Below, one piece after another: positions 35,045 to 45,815 of a DNA stretch of 64,000 nucleotides. Source of the DNA: Physcomitrium patens (lineage: Eukaryota > Streptophyta > Bryopsida > Funariales > Funariaceae); NCBI RefSeq assembly GCF_000002425.4, contig NC_037269.1:14481309-14545308 (forward strand), read 5' to 3'. A program made the position numbers and the translations under genes. The notes under the pieces were generated by a model. It was not told the DNA's origin and searched no databases. It was given only the letters and a program-made list of their open reading frames with translations. Position 1 is the stretch's first letter; the number at the start of each line of letters is the position of its first letter.

Positions 35045-36082
35045 ATGGCAGAGCTTGTTGAAATGAAGAGTGCAATGGCACAAATGCAAGAGCAAATGAG
35101 GGAGTTAATGCTTGCGATGCATCAACTCAATTCACAAACACAGGAAAGAACAAGAATAGTAGAAAGTGGAGATATTGAGATGATCGGAGTTGCTTCAATA
35201 TCTACAACAAATCACGTTCCTTCTCCAATTGTACAACACCCTATAAGCACTAGAGAACCAAGAATTGCCTTACCTGAGAAATTTGATGGTACGAGATCAA
35301 AGTTTTGAGGGTTCATCAATCAAGTACAATTGGCAATTGAACTTCAACCGCAAAGCTATCCAACTCCAGGATCACAAGTCAGGTTTATTGGCACTCTACT
35401 TTCTGGTTTTGCATTATCGTGGTTTTCGTCTTTTCTTGAACAACGAAATCCAATATTGGACAATTTGGAAGCTTTTTTGGTGGAGTTTCGATCTATGTAT
35501 GGTGAACACGATGCAACTTGTGTTGCAACAAATAAGATCCGAATTCTGTGACAAGAAAATCGCTCAGTAACAGTATATGCTTCACAATTTCGACAACTTG
35601 CAATTAACATCAAGTGGGATGATGCTGCACTCATCAGTCAATTTCTTTATGGATTGCAATACGAAGTAAAGAAATTGATGCTCATCTTACCTGATCCTCA
35701 AACTTTGAGTCAAGCAATCGATTTTGTGGTAAAATGTGATAATCGACTTTTCGAATTTCGATCCAAAAATCATTCATGGGAACCTCAACGTTATTACTCA
35801 ATGACAACATCAACATCTTTGCCAAACGTATATTTAGAAGTAGAAGACATGCAAATTGACGCGGTACATTTTAAACCCGTAACTGAGCAAGAAAAGATTC
35901 GTCGTCGTCAAGAAGGATTATGTTTATATTGCGGAGAATCTAAGGACACTGCTCAACAATGTTCAAAGAAACGACGCAACTATAAAATGAGGGGTACGAC
36001 GATCAAAGAAGACAACATGTCGAAAAACGGATTCGTCCAGCTAAATTGGGACCGTGCAGCTGGAACCTTGTACAATTCCTAA
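35045..36082 (+). pseudogene. gag of the inner element with two in-frame TGA
   Basis: ATG at 35045 (MAELVEMKSAMAQMQEQMRE, coiled-coil-like N-terminus). The frame runs 345 codons to TAA 36080-36082, interrupted by TGA at 35306-35308 (after TRSKF) and 35549-35551 (after TNKIRIL); both positions are stops in other copies too. Retrotransposon-gag signatures: LSGFALSWFSSFLEQ, YASQFRQLA, LPDPQTLSQAIDF. The zinc knuckle CLYCGESKDTAQQC has Asp where His is expected. A one-base deletion in CAGCTAAATT (about 36039-36048, against CAGCTACAATAG in relatives) removes the usual gag stop and extends the frame into the pol overlap. Confidence 0.85.
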
Positions 36083-39000
36083 TGAAGGTCTTATCCTCTC
36101 CTCAGAACCCTCTCCTTGTTTTATAATAGACTTATATTTAGGACCTAAGAATTACAAAGCCTCTGCTTTATTAGATTCGGGAGCCTCAGCATGTTTTTTA
36201 GATGAACAATTTGTTAAAAGTCGTAAAATACCTTTTGTACAGAAACCTAAACCAGTACATGTAGAAGTCATAGATGGTCGTCCCTTGTCTTCTGGAGATG
36301 TCACTCATGAAACTCATCCTATAAAAGTAACGATAGACGGTCAGGATAGCTACATAGCTTTTAACATAATTAAATCCCCGTCCAATCCAATTATTTTAGG
36401 TTTATCCTGGCTAGAAAAATATAACCCTCGAATAGATTGGAATTCGCATAAACTTGACTTTTCCCAAAGCGTTATTAATAGTTCTACCAACCAAGTAAAA
36501 AATTATAAGTCTAGTATAATAAAACCCGTACTGATAGGTGTAAAAGCATTTATACACTCAGCAAAAGAAGGATCAACTTTTGCTATTTATGCTGCACCTA
36601 TTTCTGAAAACGTAAAGACTTCAATTGGCATTCCAAGTCAATATCACGAGTATCAAGACGTTTTTGAGAAAAAGAATGCAGATATTCTTCCTGAGCATCG
36701 CCCATATGATTGTTCAATCGACCTCAAGGAAGGAACTCAGCCACCATTTGGACCAATTTATAGTTTATCGCAAGATGAGACGGCTGAACTCAAGACATAT
36801 ATTGACGAGAATTTAGCAAAGAATTTCATACGCCATTCAAAATCTCCAGCAGGAGCTCCAATTCTATTCGTAAAGAAAAAAGATGGATCTTTACGAATGT
36901 GTGTTGATTATCGAGGACTCAACAAGATCACAATCAAGAACAGGTATCCATTACCTTTGATATCAGGACTCCTTGACCAGTTGAATCAAGCTAAGATCTA
37001 TACAAAAATAGATCTAAGAGGAGCATATAATCTAGTACAGATCAAAGAAGGAGATGAATGGAAGACTGCGTTTCGAACCAGGTATGGACATTTCGAATAT
37101 AATGTCATGTCCTTTGGACTCACGAATGCACCAGCTGCTTTTCAACATCTCATGAATGATGTATTTCGTGAATTCTTAGACAATTTTGTCGTCTGCTATC
37201 TAGACGATATCCTGATCTATTCTAAGAACGTCGAAGAACATGAAATATATGTTCGTCAAGTATTACAAAAACTTAGAGATGCAGGATTGTACGCCAAGAT
37301 GGAAAAGTGTGTATTTTACACTACTCAAGTTGACTTTTTAGGATACATCATTTCAAATGATGGTCTCATGATGGATTCTAAGAAAGTCCAAACAATCATG
37401 GATTGGAAGATTCCAAGGACAGTAAGAGATGTCCAATGTTTCTTGGGATTTGCCAATTACTATCGGATCTTCATCAAAGATTTTTCACGAGTTGCAGCTC
37501 CACTTACACGCTTGACTAGTAAAGATAAATTCCAATGGAATCATGAAGCGGAAGCAGCATTTGAAGCCTTGAAGACATCGTTTGTCTCTGCACCAGTCTT
37601 ATATCGTGTTGACTTTTCCAAGGCATTTTTATGGAAACAGATGCATCAGATTTTGCCTTGGGTGCAGTTTTATCACAAATGGGAACAGATGACAAACTTC
37701 ATCCGATAGCTTTTCATTCAAGAAAATTCTCAGCAGCTGAGATCAATTATGAGATCCACGATAAAGAACTTCTTGCGATCGTGGATTCCTTTCAAGGATG
37801 GCGTCATTATCTACAAGGCGCTTCTAGTCCAGTCACTGTGTATACAGATCACAAGAACCTCGAATATTTCATGTCAGCACGCGTATTGAATCGTTGTCAA
37901 GCTCGTTGGAGTATGTCTTTGTCAAGATTCGAGTTCATTATCACTTATCGGCTAGGAAAACAACAAGGTTTGTCTGATGCATTATGTAGACGTTCTTATT
38001 TTGCACCAAAAGAAGGAGATGCAGCTTTTGAGCAACAAAGAACGGTCCTCTTGAAACCGGAGCAATTTCATCTCCGAGCAATGAAATCAACATTGACTGT
38101 TGATTCATTTTTTCTCAAGCAAATCCAGTCTAGTATGTCCTTAGACCCTCTTGTTTATGATATCGAGAATAATTCTTCCAAGTCTTATGATCCTTCTAAG
38201 TTCGAATTCAAGAATAATCTATTATATTTTGAAGGACACCTATATGTTCTAGAAGGAGAAGCACGTTTACGTGTTCTTCAAGCACGTCATGACTTTCCAG
38301 TAGCAGGGCACTTTGGATATAATAAGACTTTGGAACTCATATCAAGAGATTTTTGGTGGCCACAAATGTGGAAGTCAGTCAAAGACTTTGTACAATCATG
38401 TGATATTTGTTCAAGATCAAAAATTCCTCGTCATCGACCTTACGGACTTTTTCAGCCATTACCTATATCAGAACAACCATGGTCTTCTGTTTCTATGGAT
38501 TTCATCACAGATCTTCCAAGCTCAAGATCTTATGATTCTATATTTGTGATAGTAGATCGTTTCACCAAGATGGCACATTTTGTGCCATGTACAAAATCTA
38601 TCACAGGTGAAGAAACAGCTAAGCTTTTCATTGATAATATCTATCGCTATCATGGATTACCTAAAGATATCATATCAGATAGGGGAACTCAATTTGTATC
38701 AAGATTTTGGAGGACCCTTTTCAAGATTTTAAAAGTGGACATAAAGCTATCTTTGGCTTTCCATCCTCAAACTGATGGACAAACAGAGCGCGTAAACCAA
38801 GTCTTGGAGCAATATTTAAGGTGTACTATCAACTACCAACAAGATGATTGGACAACCCTTCTGCCATTGGCAGAGTTTGCTTATAATAATACGGTACATT
38901 CTTCCACGCAACAAACACCTTTCTTTGGCAATTATGGCTATCATCTACGACTTGATACTTTTGATTTTTCAAAAGTTGATAATCCTGCAGCAGAAGATAT

Positions 39001-39541
39001 GGCAAATCGGTTGTCAAAGTTATATGCAATAATGAAGATGCAATTGAAGGAAGCTCATGAACGACAAAAGATAAACGTAGATCTATATCGTAAAGAGCAA
39101 CCACAAATCAACGTGGGTGATAAGGTATGGCTACTTCGTCGCAATATCAAGACTACTCGACCTTGTGACAAGTTGGACTATCGTAGGCTTGGCCCCTTTT
39201 CTGTTTCTGAACAGATCAATTCAGTTGCATATCGGTTACATTTATCGGAGTCAATGAAGATCCATCCTGTATTCCACGTGTCTCTTCTTGAACCATATAA
39301 GACAATGGATATACAAGGAAGAAGACAAATGCCACCGCCTCCTATAGAAGTAGATAATAATGAAGAATTTGAGGTGGAAGAGATATTAGACTCAAGGCGG
39401 CGTCGAAATAAGCTGGAATATCTTGTTTATTGGCACGGATATGATATTAGTGAATGCACATGGGAGCCATCCAGGAATCTAGGAAATGCATCAGCTAAAG
39501 TCAAAGTTTTTCATCAACGACATCCATCAAAACCAAGATGA
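36045..39541 (+). pseudogene. pol polyprotein (PR-RT-RNaseH-IN-chromodomain), one frameshift
   Basis: Protease with catalytic DSGA (D at 36174-36176). RT about 36750-37330 with [10 protein letters not shown] (YLDD at 37197-37208). RNase H about 37600-37970 with TDASD, HDKELL and YTDHKNL acidic residues. Integrase: zinc-binding HH-CC region about 38275-38425 (SCDICSRSK), then a D,D-35-E core (MDFITDLP; D at 38678; E at 38786). A GPF/Y-type module follows ([24 protein letters not shown]), then a C-terminal chromodomain about 39360-39520 (EVEEILDSRRRRNKLEYLVY). The frame breaks once, at the T run 37626-37630, which is one base short relative to sister copies. A stop (TAA 36042-36044) precedes the open pol frame, so expression must come by frameshift from gag. 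There is no separate initiator ATG at its start. Confidence 0.92.
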
Positions 39542-39635
39542 AAATCTCTCTTATAAAAGAGACAAGATTGAGGCAAGATAACATTCAATTTTCTATCCTT
39601 GTTTGTAACTTCTTTGCATTTGTGATGCTAATTAG

Positions 39636-40058
39636 ATGGAGAGCCAACAACCAGCGGATTTAACTCAAGAACCTTTGTTTGCTGACCTGTCGGACAAGAC
39701 ATTACGATTGTCTCAACCTTCAAGACGACGTAATCGAGATGAAGAACTTCAAGAACGACATGTTCTTCCTCGAATAGATGGTGAGATACAACGCGTTTGG
39801 TATCACGATTTGGGAAGGGACTCTCGATGTTTGGTGATTTTGCTAGAGGTAGGAACAACTCCTGATGGTGTTCCGAATATTCTATTCGAAGGAAGTTACG
39901 AAGGCCTCAACAATGATCAAATAATTGGGTGGTCTTCCCGCCCTGGTATGGGACACTACCGATGGTTGAGAGGCCCTATCAATCATCTTCGAAGAGAACA
40001 GAGTTCAGAGTATGTGGCGAATACAATTGGTCCCATCATAGATTTCCTCAACATATGA
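39636..40058 (+). CDS. third ORF between pol and 3' LTR, unknown function
   Basis: 140 residues from ATG 39636, fully open, 94 nt after the pol stop. Residues 1-45 are polar and Arg/Glu-rich (RLSQPSRRRNRDEELQERH). Residues 46-100 read like a compact beta-rich fold (VLPRIDGEIQRVWYHDLG, LVILLEVGTTPDGVPNILF). Residues 105-140 carry the best conserved part, MGHYRWLRGPINHLRREQ, and end FLNI. No signal peptide, transmembrane segment, zinc finger or nucleic-acid-binding motif that I know. It occupies the position of env-like or accessory ORFs in other gypsy elements, but without a membrane anchor it does not look like an envelope. Homologues lie in the outer element (42550-42672 + 45108-45338), in the copies ending at 14135 and 62152, and as a trace near 50400-50480. 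A structural accessory or nucleic-acid-binding role is only a guess. Confidence 0.8.
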   Translation: MESQQPADLTQEPLFADLSDKTLRLSQPSRRRNRDEELQERHVLPRIDGEIQRVWYHDLGRDSRCLVILLEVGTTPDGVPNILFEGSYEGLNNDQIIGWSSRPGMGHYRWLRGPINHLRREQSSEYVANTIGPIIDFLNI

Positions 40059-40085
40059 TGACCGCTCCTCGTGGAACTCATCTCT

Positions 40086-40096
40086 AGAAGGGGGGG
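40086..40096 (+). promoter_or_regulatory. polypurine tract of the inner element
   Basis: AGAAGGGGGGG, three bases before the 3' LTR. Plus-strand priming site. The same position in relatives reads GAAGGGGGAG (62181) and, on the minus strand, AAGAAGGGGG (14108-14099). Confidence 0.85.
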
Positions 40097-40099
40097 TAA

Positions 40100-40651
40100 T
40101 GTCACGGCCATAATCATGTAAGCTAATAATTACATATAGAAATAGGTAGAAGTAAGTAAAAGTAGATAAAAGTAAGTTAATTCTATAATATTTAATATAG
40201 AAGCTTCCTAGAAACTTCCTAGACGCTGATTTGACTTCATAGGTGTCTTTAATTGACTTTTTGGATTAGAAACGTGGTCAACAAGTTGGCCATGTGCCAC
40301 ACATGTTGTTAGCTTGAAGATCAAGCTAACTATGTGGCCCACACGTAGAAAAACTTGCCTTGTAAGTCAAGGCATGTGTCCTACAAAGTCAACACATATT
40401 GGAGGTCCTATAGAACGTCGCCACGTAGCCCCTAGTTAGATAGTATATATAGAGACAAGAGTGAAGGCTTCTTCACTCTTGTCAACTCCTTTCTTGCTTC
40501 TAGTCCAGGTTCAAGAGTCTTTAGTTTCTTGTCTTGTGGCAATAGCCATTCCAGTTTCCTTTTAATATACCTACTTATTTATATTTTGACTTATTATATC
40601 GAGATAGCCTTTTTGTGTATATTTTCTCTCATCGAGTCTTTGTCCTTGACA
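40100..40651 (+). repeat. 3' LTR of the inner element
   Basis: 552 bp, identical in length to the 5' LTR. About a dozen substitutions separate them by my reading (about 98% identity). It is followed by CTTCT (40652-40656), the second copy of the target duplication. Confidence 0.92.
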
Positions 40652-40656
40652 CTTCT

Positions 40657-42411
40657 TGCTATAGTGGATTCTTTCCAAGAATGGCGTCACTTTCTTTAAG
40701 GAGCTGTACATCCAGTGACCGTATACACAGATCACAAGAATTTGGGGTATTTCATGTCGGCTCGAGTTCTAAATCGACGTCAAGCTTGATGGAATATGTT
40801 GCTATCTAGGTTCGATTTTGTTATCACTTATCGACTTGGAAAGCAATAAGGACTATCTAATGCCTTATTGAGGAGATCGTATCTTATACCAAAGGCTGGA
40901 GAGACAGCGTTTGATCAACAATATACGACATTGTTGAAGCCAGAGCAATTTCAACTTTACGCTACTATTGTGCCAATTGATGTTGACTTCCTGAATCAGG
41001 TACATGCCATGACCATTGAAGATTCAGTAGCCATTGATATTAAGAAGCATGCCAATGACGACAAGTTCAAGGTGGAGGAAGATCTTTTATACTTTGAGGA
41101 GCGGTTATATATCCCAAAAGGATTAGCACGACTTCAAGTTCTTCAATCTCGCCACGATTTTCCAGCTGCAGGATATTTTGGATTCAACAAGACCTTGGAG
41201 CTTATTTCTCGAGATTTTTGGTGGTCCCAAATGTGGAAGGATGTGAAAGATTTTGTCCTCTCCTGCAACATCTGTTCAAGATCCAAGAATCCTCGGCATC
41301 GCCCTTGTGGACTCTTACAGCCATTGCCGATTTCACGTCGACCATGGTCTTCAATTTCCATGGACTTCATCACGGACCTGCCATCATTGAACTCATTTGA
41401 CAGCATCTTTGTCGTGGTAGATCGGCTTATAGAGATGGCGCACTTTGTCCTTTGCAAGAAGACATCGTCTAGTGAAGTCACAGCAAGGCTCTTTCTCGAT
41501 TATGTGTATCGATATCATAGACTACCAGATGATATCATATCTAATCGAGGAATCCAATTTGTATCAAAGTTTTGGAGATCTCTTTTTGAGATACTGAAGG
41601 TGAATATCAAGCTTTCTTACGCTTTTCATCCTCAAACTAATGGCCAAACGGAATGGGTGAACTAAGTCTTGGAACAATACTTATGATGCAGCATCAACTA
41701 TCAGCAAGATGATTGGACCACATATCTGTCGCTAGCCGAGTTTGCATATAACAACATCCTCTATGGGTCGACTCAATACACACTATTCTTTTTCAACTAT
41801 GGGTATCATCCGAAGCTTGATTTATTGAGTCCATCAACAAATAACAATCCAGCAGCTGAAGGATTTGTGAAACAACTATCAGAGCTTCAAAATACATTGA
41901 AGCTCCAATTACAATCCGCTCAAGAATCCTACAAGGCATCTACAAATAGATTTCGGAATTAAGCACCTACTTTCAAAATTGGAGATAAAGCATGGCTTCT
42001 TCGATGGAATATCAAGACCAAGCAACCATGTGATAAGTTGGACTAACGAAGATTGGGACCATTTATCATCCAGAAGCAAATCAATCCAGTGGCGTACCGT
42101 TTGGAATTACCGGCTTCAATGAAGGTACATCCAGTCTTTCATGTTTCTTTGTTGGAGCCTTATTGAGAGTCGTCTTTTCCTAGAAGAGTGCAATGTCCAC
42201 CACCTAGTATTGAGATCGAGAACCATCAGAAATACGAGGTTGAAAAGGTACTGGATTCACGGCGAAGGTGGGATAAGTTGGAGTATCTTGTTCATTGGTT
42301 CGGCTACGACATTAATAAGCGAACGTGGATGCTAGTTGAAAATCTCGCCAATGCACCGTAAAAGGTACAGGAGTTTCATCAACAACATCCTCATAAACCT
42401 AAGCCGGTTTG
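40657..42411 (+). pseudogene. pol of the outer element, 3' part (RNase H-IN-chromodomain)
   Basis: Continues the frame interrupted at 34280 (LLAIVDSFQEWRHF). Then stops in RNase H, an open integrase stretch 40868-41665 (zinc-binding SCNICSRSK; core SMDFITDLPS), a TAA at 41663-41665 in the QTEWVN region, further stops, and a chromodomain at about 42205-42395 (YEVEKVLDSRRRWDKLEYLV). One stop falls near the domain end. Broken by roughly half a dozen stops. Confidence 0.8.
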
Positions 42412-42549
42412 ACGATAGCTTCTTTCTGAAGCTTGCTCACCCAAGAATATAAGAAAAAGAGAGAGCACTACCAAAATTCGTAGTTGATGTAGTTATTTTC
42501 TCCAAGATAAAATAGAATTTTTTCAGTAGCCATAGTTTGGTCTTCTGAT
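42412..42549 (+). other. spacer between pol and third ORF of the outer element
   Basis: About 140 nt, purine-rich in the middle. The inner element has a 94-nt spacer in the same place. No splice or promoter signal is obvious. Confidence 0.5.
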
Positions 42550-42672
42550 ATGGATAGCCAAGAGATAGATACTATGCCAGTCAGATTATCTCAACCAACT
42601 AGCTCACGAAAGCAACCCTGAGATGAAGAACCGCCTACACCACAACGACGATGGAGGATACCGAGTAATCGA
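42550..42672 (+). pseudogene. third ORF of the outer element, N-terminal part
   Basis: ATG at 42550, MDSQEIDTMPVRLSQPTSSR, in line with RLSQPSRRR of the inner element. A TGA at 42619-42621 stands where the inner element has CGA. The frame runs to 42672, where the fold-back element is inserted. Removing the insertion and one copy of TCGA leaves the frame continuous into 45108, so this really is one ORF. Confidence 0.7.
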
Positions 42673-45103
42673 TGTCGTGTTGTAACACGAGTATACCGTG
42701 AAAATATAAAGAAAGGGGACCTTTATTAATATTCAGTTACCTCGAATATTAGGAGCAACGACCAATTCCAGTGCAAATACTGAGAGGCCAGGTTCAGTCA
42801 CCCCGTTACAGTCAGCAGGGGCATACTGAAATGCTCCATTCGATTCCAATAACGAGAGTCAGCAGGAAGGGAAAGGACCAATTCAACGACAGGTGAGCCT
42901 GGTTCGAAGAGCCAATTGGATCCAATTTCAAGACATCCAATTCGGATCCTCTTACCCAATATGAGACCTGACTTGGTTGAGCAATCCAATGCGGACCAAT
43001 TACGGGAACATCCAGGTCTTACTACGGGCCTCTTAGCCAATATGAGACCTGAATTGGTCGGGCGACTCAATGTGGTCCTGATTACGAGGTTTCGATTCTG
43101 TTTCAGGCTGTCCTGTTCTTTGTGCTGTTTTGAGATCATCCTTTCGGTAAAAGGATCTCTTAAAAGTAAAAACGAAGGAAAAAGCTCTAACGGCAGTGTC
43201 GTATTACGTGCTTTCCTGCTCGAGAACGTGTCGGGCGTCTAGTTGTAGAAGGTAGTATGGAGATTTGCTAAAATTCAAGCAGTCTATCGGTTTTCGACTG
43301 TTGGAATATAAACAACCACAAAAATATACTGTAAATCTTTATGGATGTCCTTCGATTGCTCACCGAAATCCTTTTTGCCCTAGCCGGTAGGTCTCCAGAT
43401 GTTACAGAGAACCCCGAACAACCCAAACTGCTAATCTTCGATACCGCTTTATACTCACGATCTTATACCCACTGACTGTCTCGTTAGATTAATCCAATAA
43501 ATTACATTCACTCCGCATACTCAATCCCATAGATACCCTTTTAATTCTTCATCACAGACGTAACTCGATTTTACAAAACAGTCAAGAGTAATCACACCCA
43601 CTTGATTAAAATCCCGATTCACCAGTACAATACTTTGACTATTCAGCAACGATTACCTCAGTCTTTCCAAATCCTATGAAGAAAAAAAACCTCCAATTCT
43701 CTGTCTTTTCTTCCCTGAAGCATAAAGCTCGCTCTCTGACCCTTCTCAAAACCTTCTTCTCTCCCCTTTTTCAAACCCTAGCCTCTGAATTTCTTCAATC
43801 TTCCGTCTTGGATCCGGAATTGGCTCCCGCCGTCAGAGCTTTCTCCTCCATTTTTACCTTTAAGAGATCTTTTTATCGAAAGGACGTTCTCGAAACAGCA
43901 CAAAGGACGGAACAGCCTGAAATGAAATCGGAACCCCCGTAATCGGGACCACATTGAGTCGTCCGACCAATTCACGTCTCATATTGGGTAAGAGGCCCGT
44001 AGTAAGACCTGGATGTTCCCATAATTTGACCGCATTGGATTGCCCGACCAATTTAGGTCTTATATTGGGTAAGATGCCCGTAGTAACCTGGATGTTCCCG
44101 TAATTGGACCGCATTGGGTTGCCCGACCAATTCAGGTCTCATATTGGATAAGACCTGGATTGGATGTCTTGAAATTGGATCCAATTGGCTCTTCGAACTA
44201 AGCTCAGCCATCATTGAGTTGGTCCTTCCCCTCCATACTGACTCTCGTTATTGGAATCGAACGGAGCATTTTAGTATACCCCGACTGACTGTAACGGGGT
44301 GACTGAACCTGGCCTCTCAGTATTTGTACTGGAATTGGTCATTGCTCCCAATATTCGAGGTTACTGAATATTAATAAAAGTCCCCTTTCTTTATATTTTT
44401 ACGGTATACTCGTGTTACAACACGACAGCAGAGCCAATTTCGAATCCAAGATGGAAGATTGAGGAAATTTAGAGAGTAGGATTTGAGAGAGGGGAGAATT
44501 AGGGTTAAAGAGGAGGATAGGTTAAGAAATGAGGGGAGAGAATAGGTTTTGGAAGAAGGATCGGAGAGCTAGCTTCATGCTTCGGGAAGGGGAAAAAAGA
44601 CAAAGAATTGGATTTTTTCTTCATAGGTTTTTGAGAAGACTGAGGCAATCGTTGCTGAAGTCAGTGTTGTACTGGTGAATCGGGATTTTAATGAAGTGGG
44701 TGTGATTACTCTTGACTGTTTTGTGAAATCAAAGTTACGTTTGTAATTGAAGGATTAAAAGGGTGTCTATAGGATTGAGTATGCGGAGTGAATGAAAATT
44801 TTTGGGTTAATCTAACAAGACAGTCAGTGGATACAAGATCGTGAGTATAAAGCGGTATCGAAGAGTAGCAGTTTGGATTGTTCGGGGTTCTCTGTAACGT
44901 CTAGAGACCTACTGGCTGGGACAAAAAAGAACTTCGGCGAGTAGTCGAAGGACATCCTTATAGATTTACGATATATTCTTGTAGTTGTTTATATTCTAAC
45001 AATCAAAAACTGATAAACTGCTTGAATATTAGCAAATTTCTATATTACCTTCTACAACGAGATGCCCTACGTGTTCTCGAGCAAGAAAGCACGTAATATG
45101 ACA
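42673..45103. mobile_element. fold-back: TG-ended element with an inverted copy of itself inside
   Basis: Starts TGTCGTGTTGTAACACG, ends CACGTAATATGACA, flanked by TCGA (42669-42672 and 45104-45107). Reading it as A (42673-43196), B (43197-43832), A' (43833-44427) and B' (44432-45103), A' is the reverse complement of A and B' that of B. So the whole is one unit (A plus B', about 1.2 kb) split by a reversed unit (43197-44427) inserted with its own 4-bp duplication, GCAG. No coding region: the ORFs seen in it are on mirrored strands without motifs. Related to the element at 18195-19848. Confidence 0.85.
43197..44427 (-). mobile_element. inverted second unit inside the fold-back
   Basis: 1231 bp; on the plus strand it begins TGTCGTATTACGTG and ends TTACAACACGACA, the reverse complements of the family's end and start. 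It is flanked by GCAG at 43193-43196 and 44428-44431. This third 4-bp duplication in the family (TCGA, GCAG, CCGC) supports a defined integration mechanism. Confidence 0.85.
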
Positions 45104-45107
45104 TCGA

Positions 45108-45338
45108 TCACTAGTAATTGTATTTGAGTCCGAGCCTACTTACGATGGTCAGCCAAAAGGCGTGTTTGTAGGACAATTTCACAATGAGGACATGGAAGTT
45201 CATGCTTGGTCAGAAGTTGAAGGAGTAGGCCACTACTGTTGGCTTCAAGGACTGATGAACCACTTGCCTTGTGAACAACAGTTGGAGTTCATAGCAGACA
45301 TTATGCGACAGATCTTCATTTTCTTGCGTTGGTACTGA
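45108..45338 (+). pseudogene. third ORF of the outer element, C-terminal part
   Basis: 76 open codons from SLVIVFESEPTYDG to WLQGLMNHLPCEQQLEF, stop TGA 45336-45338. It shares with the inner element the pattern GHYxWLxGxxNHLxxEQ and the spacing to the C-terminal FL, although DNA identity is low. Interrupted by the fold-back after the first 41 codons. Confidence 0.75.
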
Positions 45339-45374
45339 TTAAGAACAACATTGCTTCTCAAAGACCTCGAAGCT

Positions 45375-45385
45375 AAAGGAGGGGG
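45375..45385 (+). promoter_or_regulatory. polypurine tract of the outer element
   Basis: AAAGGAGGGGG, three bases before the 3' LTR at 45389; same layout as in the inner element. Confidence 0.8.
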
Positions 45386-45388
45386 TGA

Positions 45389-45810
45389 TGTTAGGGACAT
45401 AATCTTTAGAACCTTCTAGAAATAAGTTTCTAGAACTTTCTAGAGACAAGTTTCTAGAATCTTCTAGAAGCAAGTCTCTAGAACCTTCTAAAAGCTTCTT
45501 AGTTGATAGAAGATGTTAGGGACATAGTCCTTAGAACCTTCTAGAGATAAGTTTCTAGAACCTTCTAGAAGCAAGTCTCTGGAACCTTCTAGAAGCTTCC
45601 TAGTTGGTAGAAGTTGCTTGAGAAGCTTCCTAAATAAGAATATATATTGGAATCGAGGCTGAAGACTTCTTTAGTCTTGAGAACACATCTCTTGGAGCTA
45701 TAGCTCACCTCTCTGGTATTGTTCTTGTATTCATCTAATTAATCTAGTTCTTCCCAGTTCTTCTTGAACTTCTTGTTAGATCTCGAGTCTGTATTTCTGT
45801 TTCCGTGATA
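45389..45810 (+). repeat. 3' LTR of the outer element
   Basis: 422 bp, TGTTAGGGACAT to TTCCGTGATA (CA decayed to TA), followed by the target duplication CTTAC (45811-45815). It has one more CTTCTAGA-type block than the 5' LTR. Confidence 0.85.
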
Positions 45811-45815
45811 CTTAC

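Larger units (their letters stand above)
34281..40651 (+). mobile_element. young, nearly intact gypsy chromovirus (inner element)
   Basis: 6371 bp: 552-bp LTRs 34281-34832 and 40100-40651, PBS 34835-34845, hairpin leader, gag 35045-36082, pol 36045-39541, third ORF 39636-40058, PPT 40086-40096, target duplication CTTCT. The LTRs differ at about 12 of 552 positions by my reading, so this is the most recent insertion in the window. Defects seen: two in-frame TGA codons in gag, a knuckle His to Asp change, a one-base deletion at the gag-pol junction and a one-base loss in a T run in RNase H. It looks like a non-autonomous but recently mobile copy. Confidence 0.93.
30888..45810 (+). mobile_element. 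outer gypsy chromovirus, complete frame, with two nested insertions
   Basis: Bounded by LTRs 30888-31261 and 45389-45810 and the direct repeat CTTAC (30883-30887 and 45811-45815). Without its insertions it has PBS, leader, gag, pol with chromodomain, third ORF and PPT. It belongs to a different subfamily from the inner element: LTR sequence, gag N-terminus and PBS all differ, yet the architecture is the same. The inner element sits in its RNase H (at 34280) and the fold-back in its third ORF (at 42672). Several stops and frameshifts mean it is inactive. The LTRs differ by an indel of about 48 bp plus point changes. Confidence 0.9.

Noticed and set aside
36054..36056. GTG as the start of pol.
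   Set aside because: Eukaryotic pol here is expected by frameshift from gag. The frame is already open from 36045, so GTG has no role as an initiator.
39636..40058. Third ORF as an envelope gene.
   Set aside because: No signal peptide, no membrane segment and only 140 residues; nothing supports an envelope function.
42798..44302. ORFs of 60-113 codons inside the fold-back element.
   Set aside because: They occur as mirror images on both arms, have no recognisable motif and are explained by the inverted repeat.
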